From Aculops lycopersici (taxonomy: Eukaryota; Arthropoda; Arachnida; Trombidiformes; Eriophyidae): a stretch of DNA of 64,000 nucleotides. Location of the stretch: positions 9,644,497-9,708,496 of the forward strand of contig WNKI01000002.1 in NCBI GenBank assembly GCA_015350385.1. The letters run 5' to 3'. Within the stretch, counting starts at the first letter, position 1, and each line of letters begins with the position of its first letter. Positions 10,892 to 20,900 of this stretch are shown piece by piece. The translations under genes were made by a program, and so were the position numbers. Under the pieces are notes generated by a model, which ran no database searches, was not told the DNA's origin, and saw only the letters and a list, made by a program, of their open reading frames with translations.

Positions 10892-13163
10892 TTTGTTGTG
10901 CTGACTAGATTGTCACTATAGTACTTCAAGTGCTACCTGCGCCTTCTCAGTGCCTGTCAATTATATAATTTATAATTTTGTTATCGCTGATTAATATTAA
11001 AGTAGATTGTAAATATTCTCTCACTCGTTTCCTTCTTCTTCTCCCCTTTTCCCTCCTCTTGCATCTGGTTCAATATCAACTGGCTAACTGATCTCAGCTT
11101 TGGATCATGAGTTTAGATCATAGTCAAAGATTTAATTGGTTTTTGGTGTAAACGGTCAAAAGTTGTGCTTGTTCTAATATGTAATTAAATAGATAGTTTG
11201 ATCAATTTAATGGTTGTCACTCTTCTTGTGGGATCACTGATAGTTCATTGCATTGAATCGTAACTATTTCTTCTCTTCGATTTGTAATAATAGTTATTCC
11301 CTTTTCGGAGTCGATGACCAGATTATCAGTTTGAATCTGCCACTAAATGCCCGTTTTTCGCTACATTGGGGAGGATTCTTGTTTAGCTTTGGCCCTTCCT
11401 TTAGCTCGAAAACAACAAATAATAAAATAGAAAACAAACTTGATGTAATCGTATTACACTAAAGAGAGTCGTTGTGGTAGTGCTAAGCTAAAGAGGAGTT
11501 TGGGGGCCTAGTGGATGAATAATATGAGACTACAGTCGGTTAATTTTATTTTGCTAATCTTCGCGCAGGTCCGTCCCAAAACTTGATCTAGCTTCTTTAC
11601 ACTGTAAAGTTTACAGGAATTCTGCACAAAAATTGTACCTGTTTTCGCGACTTTTTCACCTGTGATGATAATCTTTCTGAAAATCCAGTAGATTTCTATA
11701 CTGATTCAAATAAGAGTTTAGATGCTCATTCGATCTCTATACAAATTAAAATTCATCGACTGTAATTACGGCAACATTATACTCACCACTCTCACTAACG
11801 TGGGTAGAAAATCTCGTGTTTATGCCATGCACTTGCCCATGTCGATTGCGTTTGCATTACGACTAGCACGCAGTATTAGTATGTGTGATGAGTGTGCGTG
11901 TGTGTTGTCCACGAAAGGGGCAGAAGACTGGTATTGGGACACTTGGACGTAGGTCCACAGACAAATGGACAAACAAACCATAGGTTTCACTAGGATCTAG
12001 CGACGCTCGCACAGACGCACTAGCGGAGGGCGTCTCGTAACAGCTTTAATGCAAACACATGTAGCCCAGCGACGGCGACAAACTGCGACCCTAGCGCCGC
12101 ATTCCATTCGTGCGCAATTGACTGGTCGCACTGACAAATTGCCTAGCTTCTGTTGTTTTTTTTTCGTGTACCTGGCTAGCTGCGCAAAGTCGCCCTAGAC
12201 TTTGTGCACAAAAGTGGACAGGAAGATAGTACTAGTAGACTAGATTGTGGGGAGGCGCAAAGAGCCCATAGGTGCGGCACCTGCCTACGCTCTGTTTTTC
12301 CTTTGAACCTACTAATATGAACTAGTCTTTAGTGTTTGCGCTCCAGTAATAGTCATGGCATTACTTTATATCCATTATTAAAGAGGCCTCCGTTTGTTGG
12401 GTGCATGGTTGCTGACAAGCGCTAACCTGTGCGCGATTGTAGCTCTCGTCAAATCACTTGGCTTTTTTCAAATTAATTTGCCAATCTCAACATTCCTCCA
12501 AGAGGGGAAATTGACACACCACAAGGTTAGTCAATCAATTTAAACATCATTGGTAAACTCAAAACTTTGACCATTCTCTAGTTGGTCACTAACGGTTGTC
12601 ATTGGAGCCTCTACCTCCAGCTTGAGTTTCCTAAAGCGCCATAGCGGTGAACTTTTCGAAACTGGACCAGTGGTTATTACTCATCATTATCATCATAATA
12701 GTAATAATGATAATCATCATTTAGATCATCAACTGATCCTACTACGTAAACGCAACTAATCCCATTGACGGCGCTGCGGGAGGCTGAATCTGCCAGGTTG
12801 TTGTTTTTGTTTTGCGCTCTTTTATTGTTTAACTGTAGCAAGGTGAGTTTATCTTTCCTTAGGGCTTGGAGACTAGTTAGATTGTGCTGCAACGACAATG
12901 GCAAATGCAATGGCGACCGCGACGACGACTACGATGTTTTCGTAGTTTAACCGAAACGTTCCACTCCACTAGGCGGTGGCCTGACCAGTAGGCAGTCTGA
13001 CGATTGCCACCTGATGCTCATGAAGCCGTCGACAGTCTCTCTGTCTGAAGGTCTCAATGAGCGCGCCTCTTTTATTTACACCGCACCTAAGCATCTAGAT
13101 GAAATTGTACAATAAAAACAACATCATAGCGACAGCAACGACAACAACAGCAACAACGATACA
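10892..13163. other. intergenic region, upstream of PRL (-) and the EGF gene (+)
   Basis: 2.3 kb between divergent genes. Short frames (for example 11253-11462 and 11722-11952) have no domain and no plausible start context. ATC/TAA triplet clusters occur near 12680-12725. It presumably contains both promoters; I see no definite element. Confidence 0.5.
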
Positions 13164-16100
13164 ATGGCAGCATCAGCGCCAGCGAAAGCTTTATTTTTAC
13201 TCTGCCTCCTTGCCTCTTTGTATTTAGCATCTTATTCAAACAGTGCTGAGGTCATTGCTGATGAAAGTCCCACAACTGTCAAAACTAGCGGGACCACGAA
13301 AGAAAACGACGACTTACCTGTAACGATTGTCATTGAAACTCGTGATAACAACAATCTTGACCCATTTACAGCGAAACCATTGGAAGAGGCCAGAGGCGAA
13401 CCCGAGCCGAAACCCGATACCACACCCGAAAAGAGGCCAGCGAGTGAAACAACTACCACTGGAGTCGCAACTCAAATCACCGCAACAGATTCCGATGCTA
13501 GCAAGTCAGCAGCAGAAACAACAACAACGACAACAGTGACACCACCCACCACTACAATCGAACAAGATCCTAATCAAGACGAGGAGCAACCTGAGGAATG
13601 CGGACCGGAGATTTATTGTTTCCACGGGGGCACTTGTATTATAAACGAGAAGGGACAAAAGGAGTGCATTTGTCCGCCTGAATACTCGGGCCTCAGGTGC
13701 CAGGATAGAAATATCTGCGAAACTGTGATAGCAGACTCACTGACTGGAGTTCAAATCTGTGCCAAAATCAACTCGGATTGCATCAAGGATGACAAAATAT
13801 TTCGTTGTGCCTGCCAACCGGACGAGAGTTTTATATTTAAATTGAATCATAATCAGCCAAAAGGGCCAACTACAAGTGGCAACATGGAGGCGATGGGGGG
13901 TGGTGGTAACAACGGCGACAACGGCATTCAATCTCAGCATAGATCTTCTAGTGGAAACAATGGCGAGTTCAACGGGAATAATTACCTAGACTTTATCTCT
14001 CCGAATTCAAATCAGTTTGTTTACGATCCAAGCTCCCGCCTCGACCACAGAGTTTCAAGCGACAAGCAAGATTCCCTCGACAAGCAAGATTCGAATCAGA
14101 AACACCAGCAGCAGCATCATCATCAACAACAATTTCAGGAGCAAACTTACCTGGCCGAGTGCAGGAAAATCGACAAGTGCCTCGGGGTTAGGTGTAAGCA
14201 AATGTCTGAAGTTTGCAACCAGGGCGAGTGTCAGTGCAATTTGAACCTCGGTTATATGCGCGATCCGGTGGATAACAGGTGCAAACTTATAAACCCCTGC
14301 AAGCTGCCCACTCCACCGGGACAGCCACCGATTTGTGGCGAAGCCAGGTGCGTGGCAACACTCGACTCGGAACTATACAGGTGCGTCTGTCCCATTGGCT
14401 ACGACGCAATATCTAGCCAGGGATCGAGAAGTCAAACAAAGTGTGTGCTAATGTACGATTCAGTTTGCCGCATTCCCCTGCTCAACAAGTGTCAGCACAT
14501 TTGTCGGATTGACGCCTCGAAGAACACTTACCGGTGCAGCTGCTTACCTGGTTACAAGCCGGGCCAGCGAGTGGGAATCGATGACCATATGTGCTTCTTC
14601 AACGAACGCTTCGAGAATTTACACGAATCCTATTTGGACTCTAGCAGCGAGGCGCCCGAAGTGGCGGATAGTTTTGACAGTCTATATCCTCGCTATCCGC
14701 CAGGCCAATTGGCATTGAGTCCCCTAAGTGACCAGTATGAGTTCCAAGTTTTTCCCAGGAGAACCATTGATAAGCGTGATATTGAATCCACCTTGATGAA
14801 TGCCCACATCAACAATAGAGAAGCGACCATTCCCTACGACTACGACGTCGTCGATTCGGCCGATTCTTCTAGCTATAAAAGCGATACGGCCGCAACAGGT
14901 TCACCTTTACCTGTAGAAAATGAAGCAAGAGACACAGAAGACCCAAGGAAGCCAAAAGAGCCGAAGCGAGTGTCGCACATTAAGGAAGATGGATATCTGA
15001 TTAAGAGAGTGTTGAGAACTAAAGACAAAACCGGGAGACAGGCAGATCCAATGGACGGCGAGTTCGACGCGACCATTGGACTCAGTGCACAGGACAGATG
15101 CAACATGTACTGTGAGGAGAATAAGATTTGCGTCTTGGAAAACGGAAGCACCGATAGTTACAAGTGCATTTGCGATCGCCAGGGTTACGTGAGTGTCGGC
15201 GACAGGTGTTTGGACTGGTGCACGGCCGCTGTGTTTCAGGACAATTTGATTCATGGTTTAAATCTCGTTTGCTACTCGGGCGCCTGTATCAAGTCAAGCT
15301 CACAACCTGGAACCTCGAAAGAGGCCAAGCAATCGGTTGAAATCGAGCGCCTCGAAAGGATGTCCAGTTGGCGGCCTCAATTTGAGTGCAACTGCTCCGC
15401 TTCGCGCCAATCGCGACTTCTCCTCACCCAGGATCCCGAGACTAAATTGTGTAAGCTCAACTTTGGAGCTCTCATTGATCCCTGTTTACCTGGCAACGAG
15501 GGCTACATTGACTGTGTGGAAAATAAGAACGCCTATTGTGCAATGCAACACGAGCATCCGGATCTGTTTCACGCAAGCCTACGCGCCCCCCGCACGCCCA
15601 CCGACGGAGTGGGCGGGGCCGGCGCCACGGCCTCGGGACAAGTGGGCGTGGGCGGGGCCGCGGGACCAATGGGCATGGTCAACTCTGCAAGTGGGACAAG
15701 TAAGTCGAAGATTAATAAGCCAAATTTGGATAAGAAACCATACGTTTGCGTTTGCTCCTTGGAGAAGAAGTTTCTCGTGGATCAGCCGAGACAAAAGGCG
15801 ATCTGTGTGGACGAGTGCGACCTGTTGAACAACGAGTGCGGTCGCTTCAATCGCATGTGTCGCGCTGCCACCATTGACATCGACGATTATGGCAAGAGAA
15901 ATTTGGTTCAATTGTACAGAGGTGAACCGAGGATGAATTTTAAGCGCACCGGATGCGAGTGTTTACCTGGCTTCAATGTTGGACCAACCGAATTGGTGTA
16001 CGTGACACTCGACGACAACAATCGATTGGGTGAGCAAAATTTCAACAAGATCAATGCGAATCCCAGCTACACGCTGCCGTCCAGTCAGTCGCCCGACGGT

Positions 16101-17876
16101 GCAGGCGAGTTCGACGACGAGGGAGCTTCGGGTGTTAAGTATATAAACATCAACTCGCGTTGCCTGCTCGACTACGATGTCGTTGAGTTCAATGCAACTT
16201 TTAAGGCGCCGGCCGATTTTGACCCGCGATGGGTGAAGATCCGCAATGCGGCTGCCGAGTCGCCAGCAAAAGTTCCCGACGGCTCGTCTTCGTCGTCGCT
16301 AACGAGCAAGCAAGTTACCGGATCAAAGTTAAAGAAAACAAACTCCTCGAAAGAGGCAACAGGTGTCCGAGGGCCCAGCGGTTGGTCTGCAGCGGACGAG
16401 CAATCAAGTGGAAAGGACAAGAGGGATGTGGTCAAAGTGATCAAGGGCGACCCTCTATTGGAGGACCCGCGAGCCGATCGGCCGCAAACGTCGCCACCGT
16501 CGTCGTCGTCGTCGCCGCCGCCCAGCTCGCCAATCGATGAGCAAAAGGGGACAAAGGGTCGCGAAATGGATTACATTATTCCCACTCCCAGCTATATGAT
16601 GGCCGATATCTCGGAGTTGCACAAGAACCTAGTGTTCATTGGTTACTGTGATCCATTCTTTGCAACCATTAGTCTAGAGGCCTACCAAGAGTGTGTCATG
16701 TACCGCTATTGGATTGTGCGCAAGTTGCGCAACCACTTCGCCGATTGGCGCCAGGTAATGACCGCCCATTTGAGCAAGACCTTTGAGTTGATGGATGGAA
16801 ATATTAGGTTTAGAGTTAATAAGTGCGAGGCAAATATTAAGAGTATCACGAGGATCGAAGGTGACGATGAGAAGACAATAACTTCGAAAACAGCCGCTTC
16901 CACGGCAAGTAGTAGTTCTAATTCGGATTCAGATTCGGATTCGGATTTAGATTCCAATAACAGTAACAATAACAATGAATTGATTACCTTTGACCCAATG
17001 GATCCCTACACTCAATTGGATGCAGATTTGGATTGCGAGCTAACCGTACACGCTGCTCGCGATTTATCAAAGCCACATTATCTGCGCCAAGTTTTACTTG
17101 AACGCCAGTTGCCCAGATTTATTTATACGGATCACCAGACGAAGGGTAGAAATTTTGGCTCAGATTACTATCTAATGGCACCCGAGATTTTACTTCAACG
17201 AGGAACTTACGACAATTTCTTCTATCATCATGGCGAATTTAGACCCTGCGAGCGAGATTATGCTTATTGCGACAAGGAGACCAAGTGCACGATGAAGGAT
17301 CAAGTCAACTTTACCTGCACCTGTCTGTATGGTTACACTCCAATTGGATCGCGTGATTTATTTCTGGGCGATTCACGAAAGGAGGTTTGTGAGGATATTA
17401 ACGAGTGTTTATTTGATGTTTGCAAGAAGCTCGAGAACGTTTCTACTTGTGTAAATGAAATCGGCGATTATAAGTGTCTTTGTAATAGACATTACATGGG
17501 AGATAATAAGGAATTTTGTCATCATGTTTGCAATACGATTCCCTGCAAACACGGCAAGTGTCGTCTGGTGGCCGACCATTACGCCTTCTGCGAATGCGAC
17601 GAGGGCTACAAGGAATCCGATTGCTCAGTTCAGGATCCAAGTGCTGCATTGCGTAAGGCCAACATGATTATTTGTGGCTCAATATTTACCTCTGCCCTCC
17701 TATTAGCAATCACCTGGGCAATTAGTTTGAATAGCCAATTGAAGAAGACAAAAAAGAAATTGAAGAGACTTGAGGCGGCAAACGATGCGGCTAATTTATT
17801 TGACCTCTCGCATCACCATCATCACGGTCAGCAACCCTATAGGCCTAGAATGAGTAAGGCTAGTGTTTGCAGTTAA
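13164..17876 (+). CDS. large EGF-repeat single-pass membrane protein
   Basis: 1570 residues, intronless; the first ATG follows a CAA-rich leader. It has a signal peptide (1-27, LFLLCLLASLYLA) and then a Thr-rich stretch. A classical EGF module (about 146-180) with HGGTC...CICPPEYSGLRC is followed by several Cys-rich EGF-like units (about 335-480, 660-800, 900-970) separated by disordered Ser/Gly/Asp segments. Membrane-proximal EGF modules (about 1360-1490) include the calcium-binding start DINECLFDVC. A transmembrane helix (about 1500-1522) precedes a short basic tail with a His run. A Cys-containing block at about 1150-1225 may be a SEA-like fold, but this is uncertain. The layout recalls matrix-anchoring proteins such as nematode MUP-4/MUA-3; orthology is not claimed. 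It is convergent with SMG1, with only 94 bases between stop codons. Confidence 0.75.
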   Translation: MAASAPAKALFLLCLLASLYLASYSNSAEVIADESPTTVKTSGTTKENDDLPVTIVIETRDNNNLDPFTAKPLEEARGEPEPKPDTTPEKRPASETTTTGVATQITATDSDASKSAAETTTTTTVTPPTTTIEQDPNQDEEQPEECGPEIYCFHGGTCIINEKGQKECICPPEYSGLRCQDRNICETVIADSLTGVQICAKINSDCIKDDKIFRCACQPDESFIFKLNHNQPKGPTTSGNMEAMGGGGNNGDNGIQSQHRSSSGNNGEFNGNNYLDFISPNSNQFVYDPSSRLDHRVSSDKQDSLDKQDSNQKHQQQHHHQQQFQEQTYLAECRKIDKCLGVRCKQMSEVCNQGECQCNLNLGYMRDPVDNRCKLINPCKLPTPPGQPPICGEARCVATLDSELYRCVCPIGYDAISSQGSRSQTKCVLMYDSVCRIPLLNKCQHICRIDASKNTYRCSCLPGYKPGQRVGIDDHMCFFNERFENLHESYLDSSSEAPEVADSFDSLYPRYPPGQLALSPLSDQYEFQVFPRRTIDKRDIESTLMNAHINNREATIPYDYDVVDSADSSSYKSDTAATGSPLPVENEARDTEDPRKPKEPKRVSHIKEDGYLIKRVLRTKDKTGRQADPMDGEFDATIGLSAQDRCNMYCEENKICVLENGSTDSYKCICDRQGYVSVGDRCLDWCTAAVFQDNLIHGLNLVCYSGACIKSSSQPGTSKEAKQSVEIERLERMSSWRPQFECNCSASRQSRLLLTQDPETKLCKLNFGALIDPCLPGNEGYIDCVENKNAYCAMQHEHPDLFHASLRAPRTPTDGVGGAGATASGQVGVGGAAGPMGMVNSASGTSKSKINKPNLDKKPYVCVCSLEKKFLVDQPRQKAICVDECDLLNNECGRFNRMCRAATIDIDDYGKRNLVQLYRGEPRMNFKRTGCECLPGFNVGPTELVYVTLDDNNRLGEQNFNKINANPSYTLPSSQSPDGAGEFDDEGASGVKYININSRCLLDYDVVEFNATFKAPADFDPRWVKIRNAAAESPAKVPDGSSSSSLTSKQVTGSKLKKTNSSKEATGVRGPSGWSAADEQSSGKDKRDVVKVIKGDPLLEDPRADRPQTSPPSSSSSPPPSSPIDEQKGTKGREMDYIIPTPSYMMADISELHKNLVFIGYCDPFFATISLEAYQECVMYRYWIVRKLRNHFADWRQVMTAHLSKTFELMDGNIRFRVNKCEANIKSITRIEGDDEKTITSKTAASTASSSSNSDSDSDSDLDSNNSNNNNELITFDPMDPYTQLDADLDCELTVHAARDLSKPHYLRQVLLERQLPRFIYTDHQTKGRNFGSDYYLMAPEILLQRGTYDNFFYHHGEFRPCERDYAYCDKETKCTMKDQVNFTCTCLYGYTPIGSRDLFLGDSRKEVCEDINECLFDVCKKLENVSTCVNEIGDYKCLCNRHYMGDNKEFCHHVCNTIPCKHGKCRLVADHYAFCECDEGYKESDCSVQDPSAALRKANMIICGSIFTSALLLAITWAISLNSQLKKTKKKLKRLEAANDAANLFDLSHHHHHGQQPYRPRMSKASVCS
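17795..17800 (-). promoter_or_regulatory. possible SMG1 polyadenylation signal inside the EGF gene
   Basis: On the minus strand, the spacer after the SMG1 stop has no AATAAA or ATTAAA. The nearest AATAAA is here, within the last coding part of the opposite gene. If used, the two mRNAs overlap antisense. Confidence 0.3.
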
Positions 17877-17933
17877 CAAGGTTACTAACAACAAGTGGTG
17901 CATGTGATGGAGATTTAGTTAAACGCGTAGAAA

Positions 17934-17939
17934 AATAAA
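17934..17939 (+). promoter_or_regulatory. polyadenylation signal AATAAA for the EGF-repeat gene
   Basis: First of overlapping AATAAATAAATAAAT hexamers, about 58 bases after the stop codon and inside the 94-bp convergent spacer. Cleavage would fall at or within the SMG1 coding region on the other strand. Confidence 0.6.
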
Positions 17940-17970
17940 TAAATAAATGAATGTATAGTTATAAACTAGA

Positions 17971-20900
17971 CTAAACCCATGACGCCCAACCCTCGAAAAT
18001 GGTTGCCTTCCGGCTGATTGAATTGGAATCCCTAATCAACATGTCCACTTGTTCCTCAACCGATCGAATGACGCGGCAGTTTCTCAAAAGATTATGTGGA
18101 TCCTCCGAACATCGACTCAAAAGGTGCGAATCGCAACCCGATAGTTTAGAATCGATTCGCCACTGTATACCCTCAACTTCGGTCTCTGATAACTTGGCAG
18201 GTGTTTTGATTTCTTCTTGGAGATTGAAAATTGCAGCAGCAGCAGCAGCATTTGAGGTGCATTGTTGTTTCTTGCTTTTGCCACTACTACTACTACTATT
18301 GCCTGCTCTGCTTGCCTGTAAACAAGACTTAACGATACTTGAGTTATCATCACCTGGCACCATTCTAAGATGACTATTTTCCTTATTGCTAGCGTTGCCT
18401 GATGTTCGTGTTACTATTTTGGGCATTGGAATTGGAGAATCAATGTTTAGCTCCTCGGAACCAGGTATTTTTCTGCTGGAATCAAAATAAGAATCCTCGT
18501 GGCCTATTGACTCCTGAGAGCACAAGTCCAATAGATCCTTGCCATCTCCTCCTAAATCTTGATTCACTAAACAGAGTTCCGGAGATTGCTCATAGAATAG
18601 TCTCGTTGGCTGCTCGGCGCTGCAATGGTCTCGCTGCAACAACCGGTCGCTCTCGAGCTCGTGTTGCGTCATGAAGCCAAAGTTGCAGGGATGCAACATA
18701 CTAAGTACACTTGACTTATTCTCCCTCATCACTGTTAGAATATTGATGCAAGCCTTTGTAAATCCACCCTGCAGGCCGGCAAAACCGAAGGCTCGCACAA
18801 TGTTTGGCGTCAGCCTGAATGGTATGTCCTCAGGTACCGATAGAAGTTGGCCAAGTTCAAAGCAGATGTTGTAATCGATATGAATCACCTGTCCAGTATC
18901 CGGTTCCAGTAGGATATTTTCCATGTGCCGATCGCCGAGTCCTATGATGTAGCCGATGATACTCATGGTTGCTGTTGAGTTAATAAATTGCTTAGTCTTC
19001 AGCCAGTAGCTATGAGCGTTGGCCGAGTGATACCAAAGCTGATTACTGAGCAATTCATCGGGTACAATTTCACTCAACTCTCTAACAATCGACTCAAATA
19101 TTTCGGGTTTAAACTCTTTCCTATACTTGATTGTGTTTCCAGAACTCGGACGCATCTTGGTCACCGGAAGTTGGGAGGGTTTTGTTTTTGACCAAAGGAG
19201 CTGATAGTAAGGAGCAACAGTTTGTACGGTTTCAGGTACGAAGCAGTGCTCGTGGGGTCGAGATGCAGCAAGTTCAGCAAGAGCTCCCGTTTGGCTATCA
19301 CAGAGATGTGAGCCGCAAACATTGCGACATGTTTCTTCAAACAACTTGTTCATGGCCTTCAAACCCTTGGGTCCGTTGTGCCAAGCTCGATTAAATGTGC
19401 ACATGGAAGGCGCATCAACAAATTCAATCAAACCTGACCGAGAGCTCATGGGCGTCACTGAGTATCTACGGATATGGTAGCGGTCACGAGTTCGCTTGTC
19501 TTCGGCTAGCAAATTGTTAATTGAGCCAAAAAATTCCATAATCATCTGGTCGAGGCGCAAGTCCTCGTGGGCTTTCAGTAGAAATGATCTAGTTTTTCCA
19601 TCTGATCCAATGAAATTCAACTTTTTGGGACTCGTTTTAGACATTAGCAGAAAGACCGCCTGCGATATCTTGTGTATAGTGACAGGTGCCCTTGGACTTG
19701 CGCCAGAACTAGCGCTGTCTGTACGGTAGTCGTAACACTCGGGTATTGGAATGGAAGTTGACTTGAGTCTCGATAAGGCGGGACTTATTAGTTCCATATA
19801 CATCTTCTGCCGGTAACCTCTATTGTAATCAAGGATAATGTTACGACAAACAGTTAGTAGCTCGGTGATTGATTTAACCAACTTCTCCAACTCGCTCAAT
19901 ATCATGGGTCTCTTTTTGGCCAATAAGGTTAGTCGGTATTCGCATTCGCATAGATTTTTTTTTAAATTTTCCATAAACCACACCTCGTATTTAGTTAGCT
20001 TAGTTTTGCCAATTTTCTCGTCGTAATTTATCAATACTCTAAGCTGACTAATAGCATGATCACAGACTAACTTTAACTTTTGCTCACTATGCTCCTTTTG
20101 CATCTTGTTTGTAATGGCACCACAATTTGTATTTGCATGCTTCGAGAAATAATCTAGGTAATTGTCTAATCTTTTTGGTATTCTTAAAGTTAAAGATTTT
20201 AAATATTCACCACAGAGAAAGCTTATCTTTCGGATTTCCCTTATAAATTTCTCAGTTTCCTGAACCACAGTTGACCACTTACTTTGATCACCATTCTTAT
20301 CACCAATTGTGTTGAGATGTTGGAAGATTTGTTCCCAAATGTGGAGCCGGAAGTGACAGATCTGCAGATTTTTGCGCAATGTCTTCGTATCTGGCGGAGC
20401 CGTTTGATTTTGATTCATTGTTGGTGAAAGAGTTTTTTGCGTCTTTTCTAATTGCTCCTTGAGAGATTTCAAATCAGCTTGTAGTTCTAACCTATTAACA
20501 ATAACGCTATACAGCAACAGGTTGGAATCGTTCTCTATTAAATGCTTAATAATCTCTATAAATATCTCAAGCCATCGTTCGGAGATTCTTTGTCCCTTAT
20601 ATAGTATCACACTTAGTAGATTTGATTTTACAGCCTTCCAAACTGGTAATGTTGATTTGATGAAATCTGGTGAGGATACTCGCTGTATATTGGATTCATT
20701 TAAACGCCAGCTATTTAAGCAAATGAGTTCTAACGTTCTCACAGCCACCTTAATGGCAACACTGAAACTTGCTCGTGAACCCTCAATACATAAGGCAGGT
20801 AATAGTTCGGTGACCAAGTCAATATTTCTATTTGCCATCACCTCATAGGTATCCTTTTTGCCCAATGCATCTAAAGATCTCTCCCAAAAGAGAGATAACG

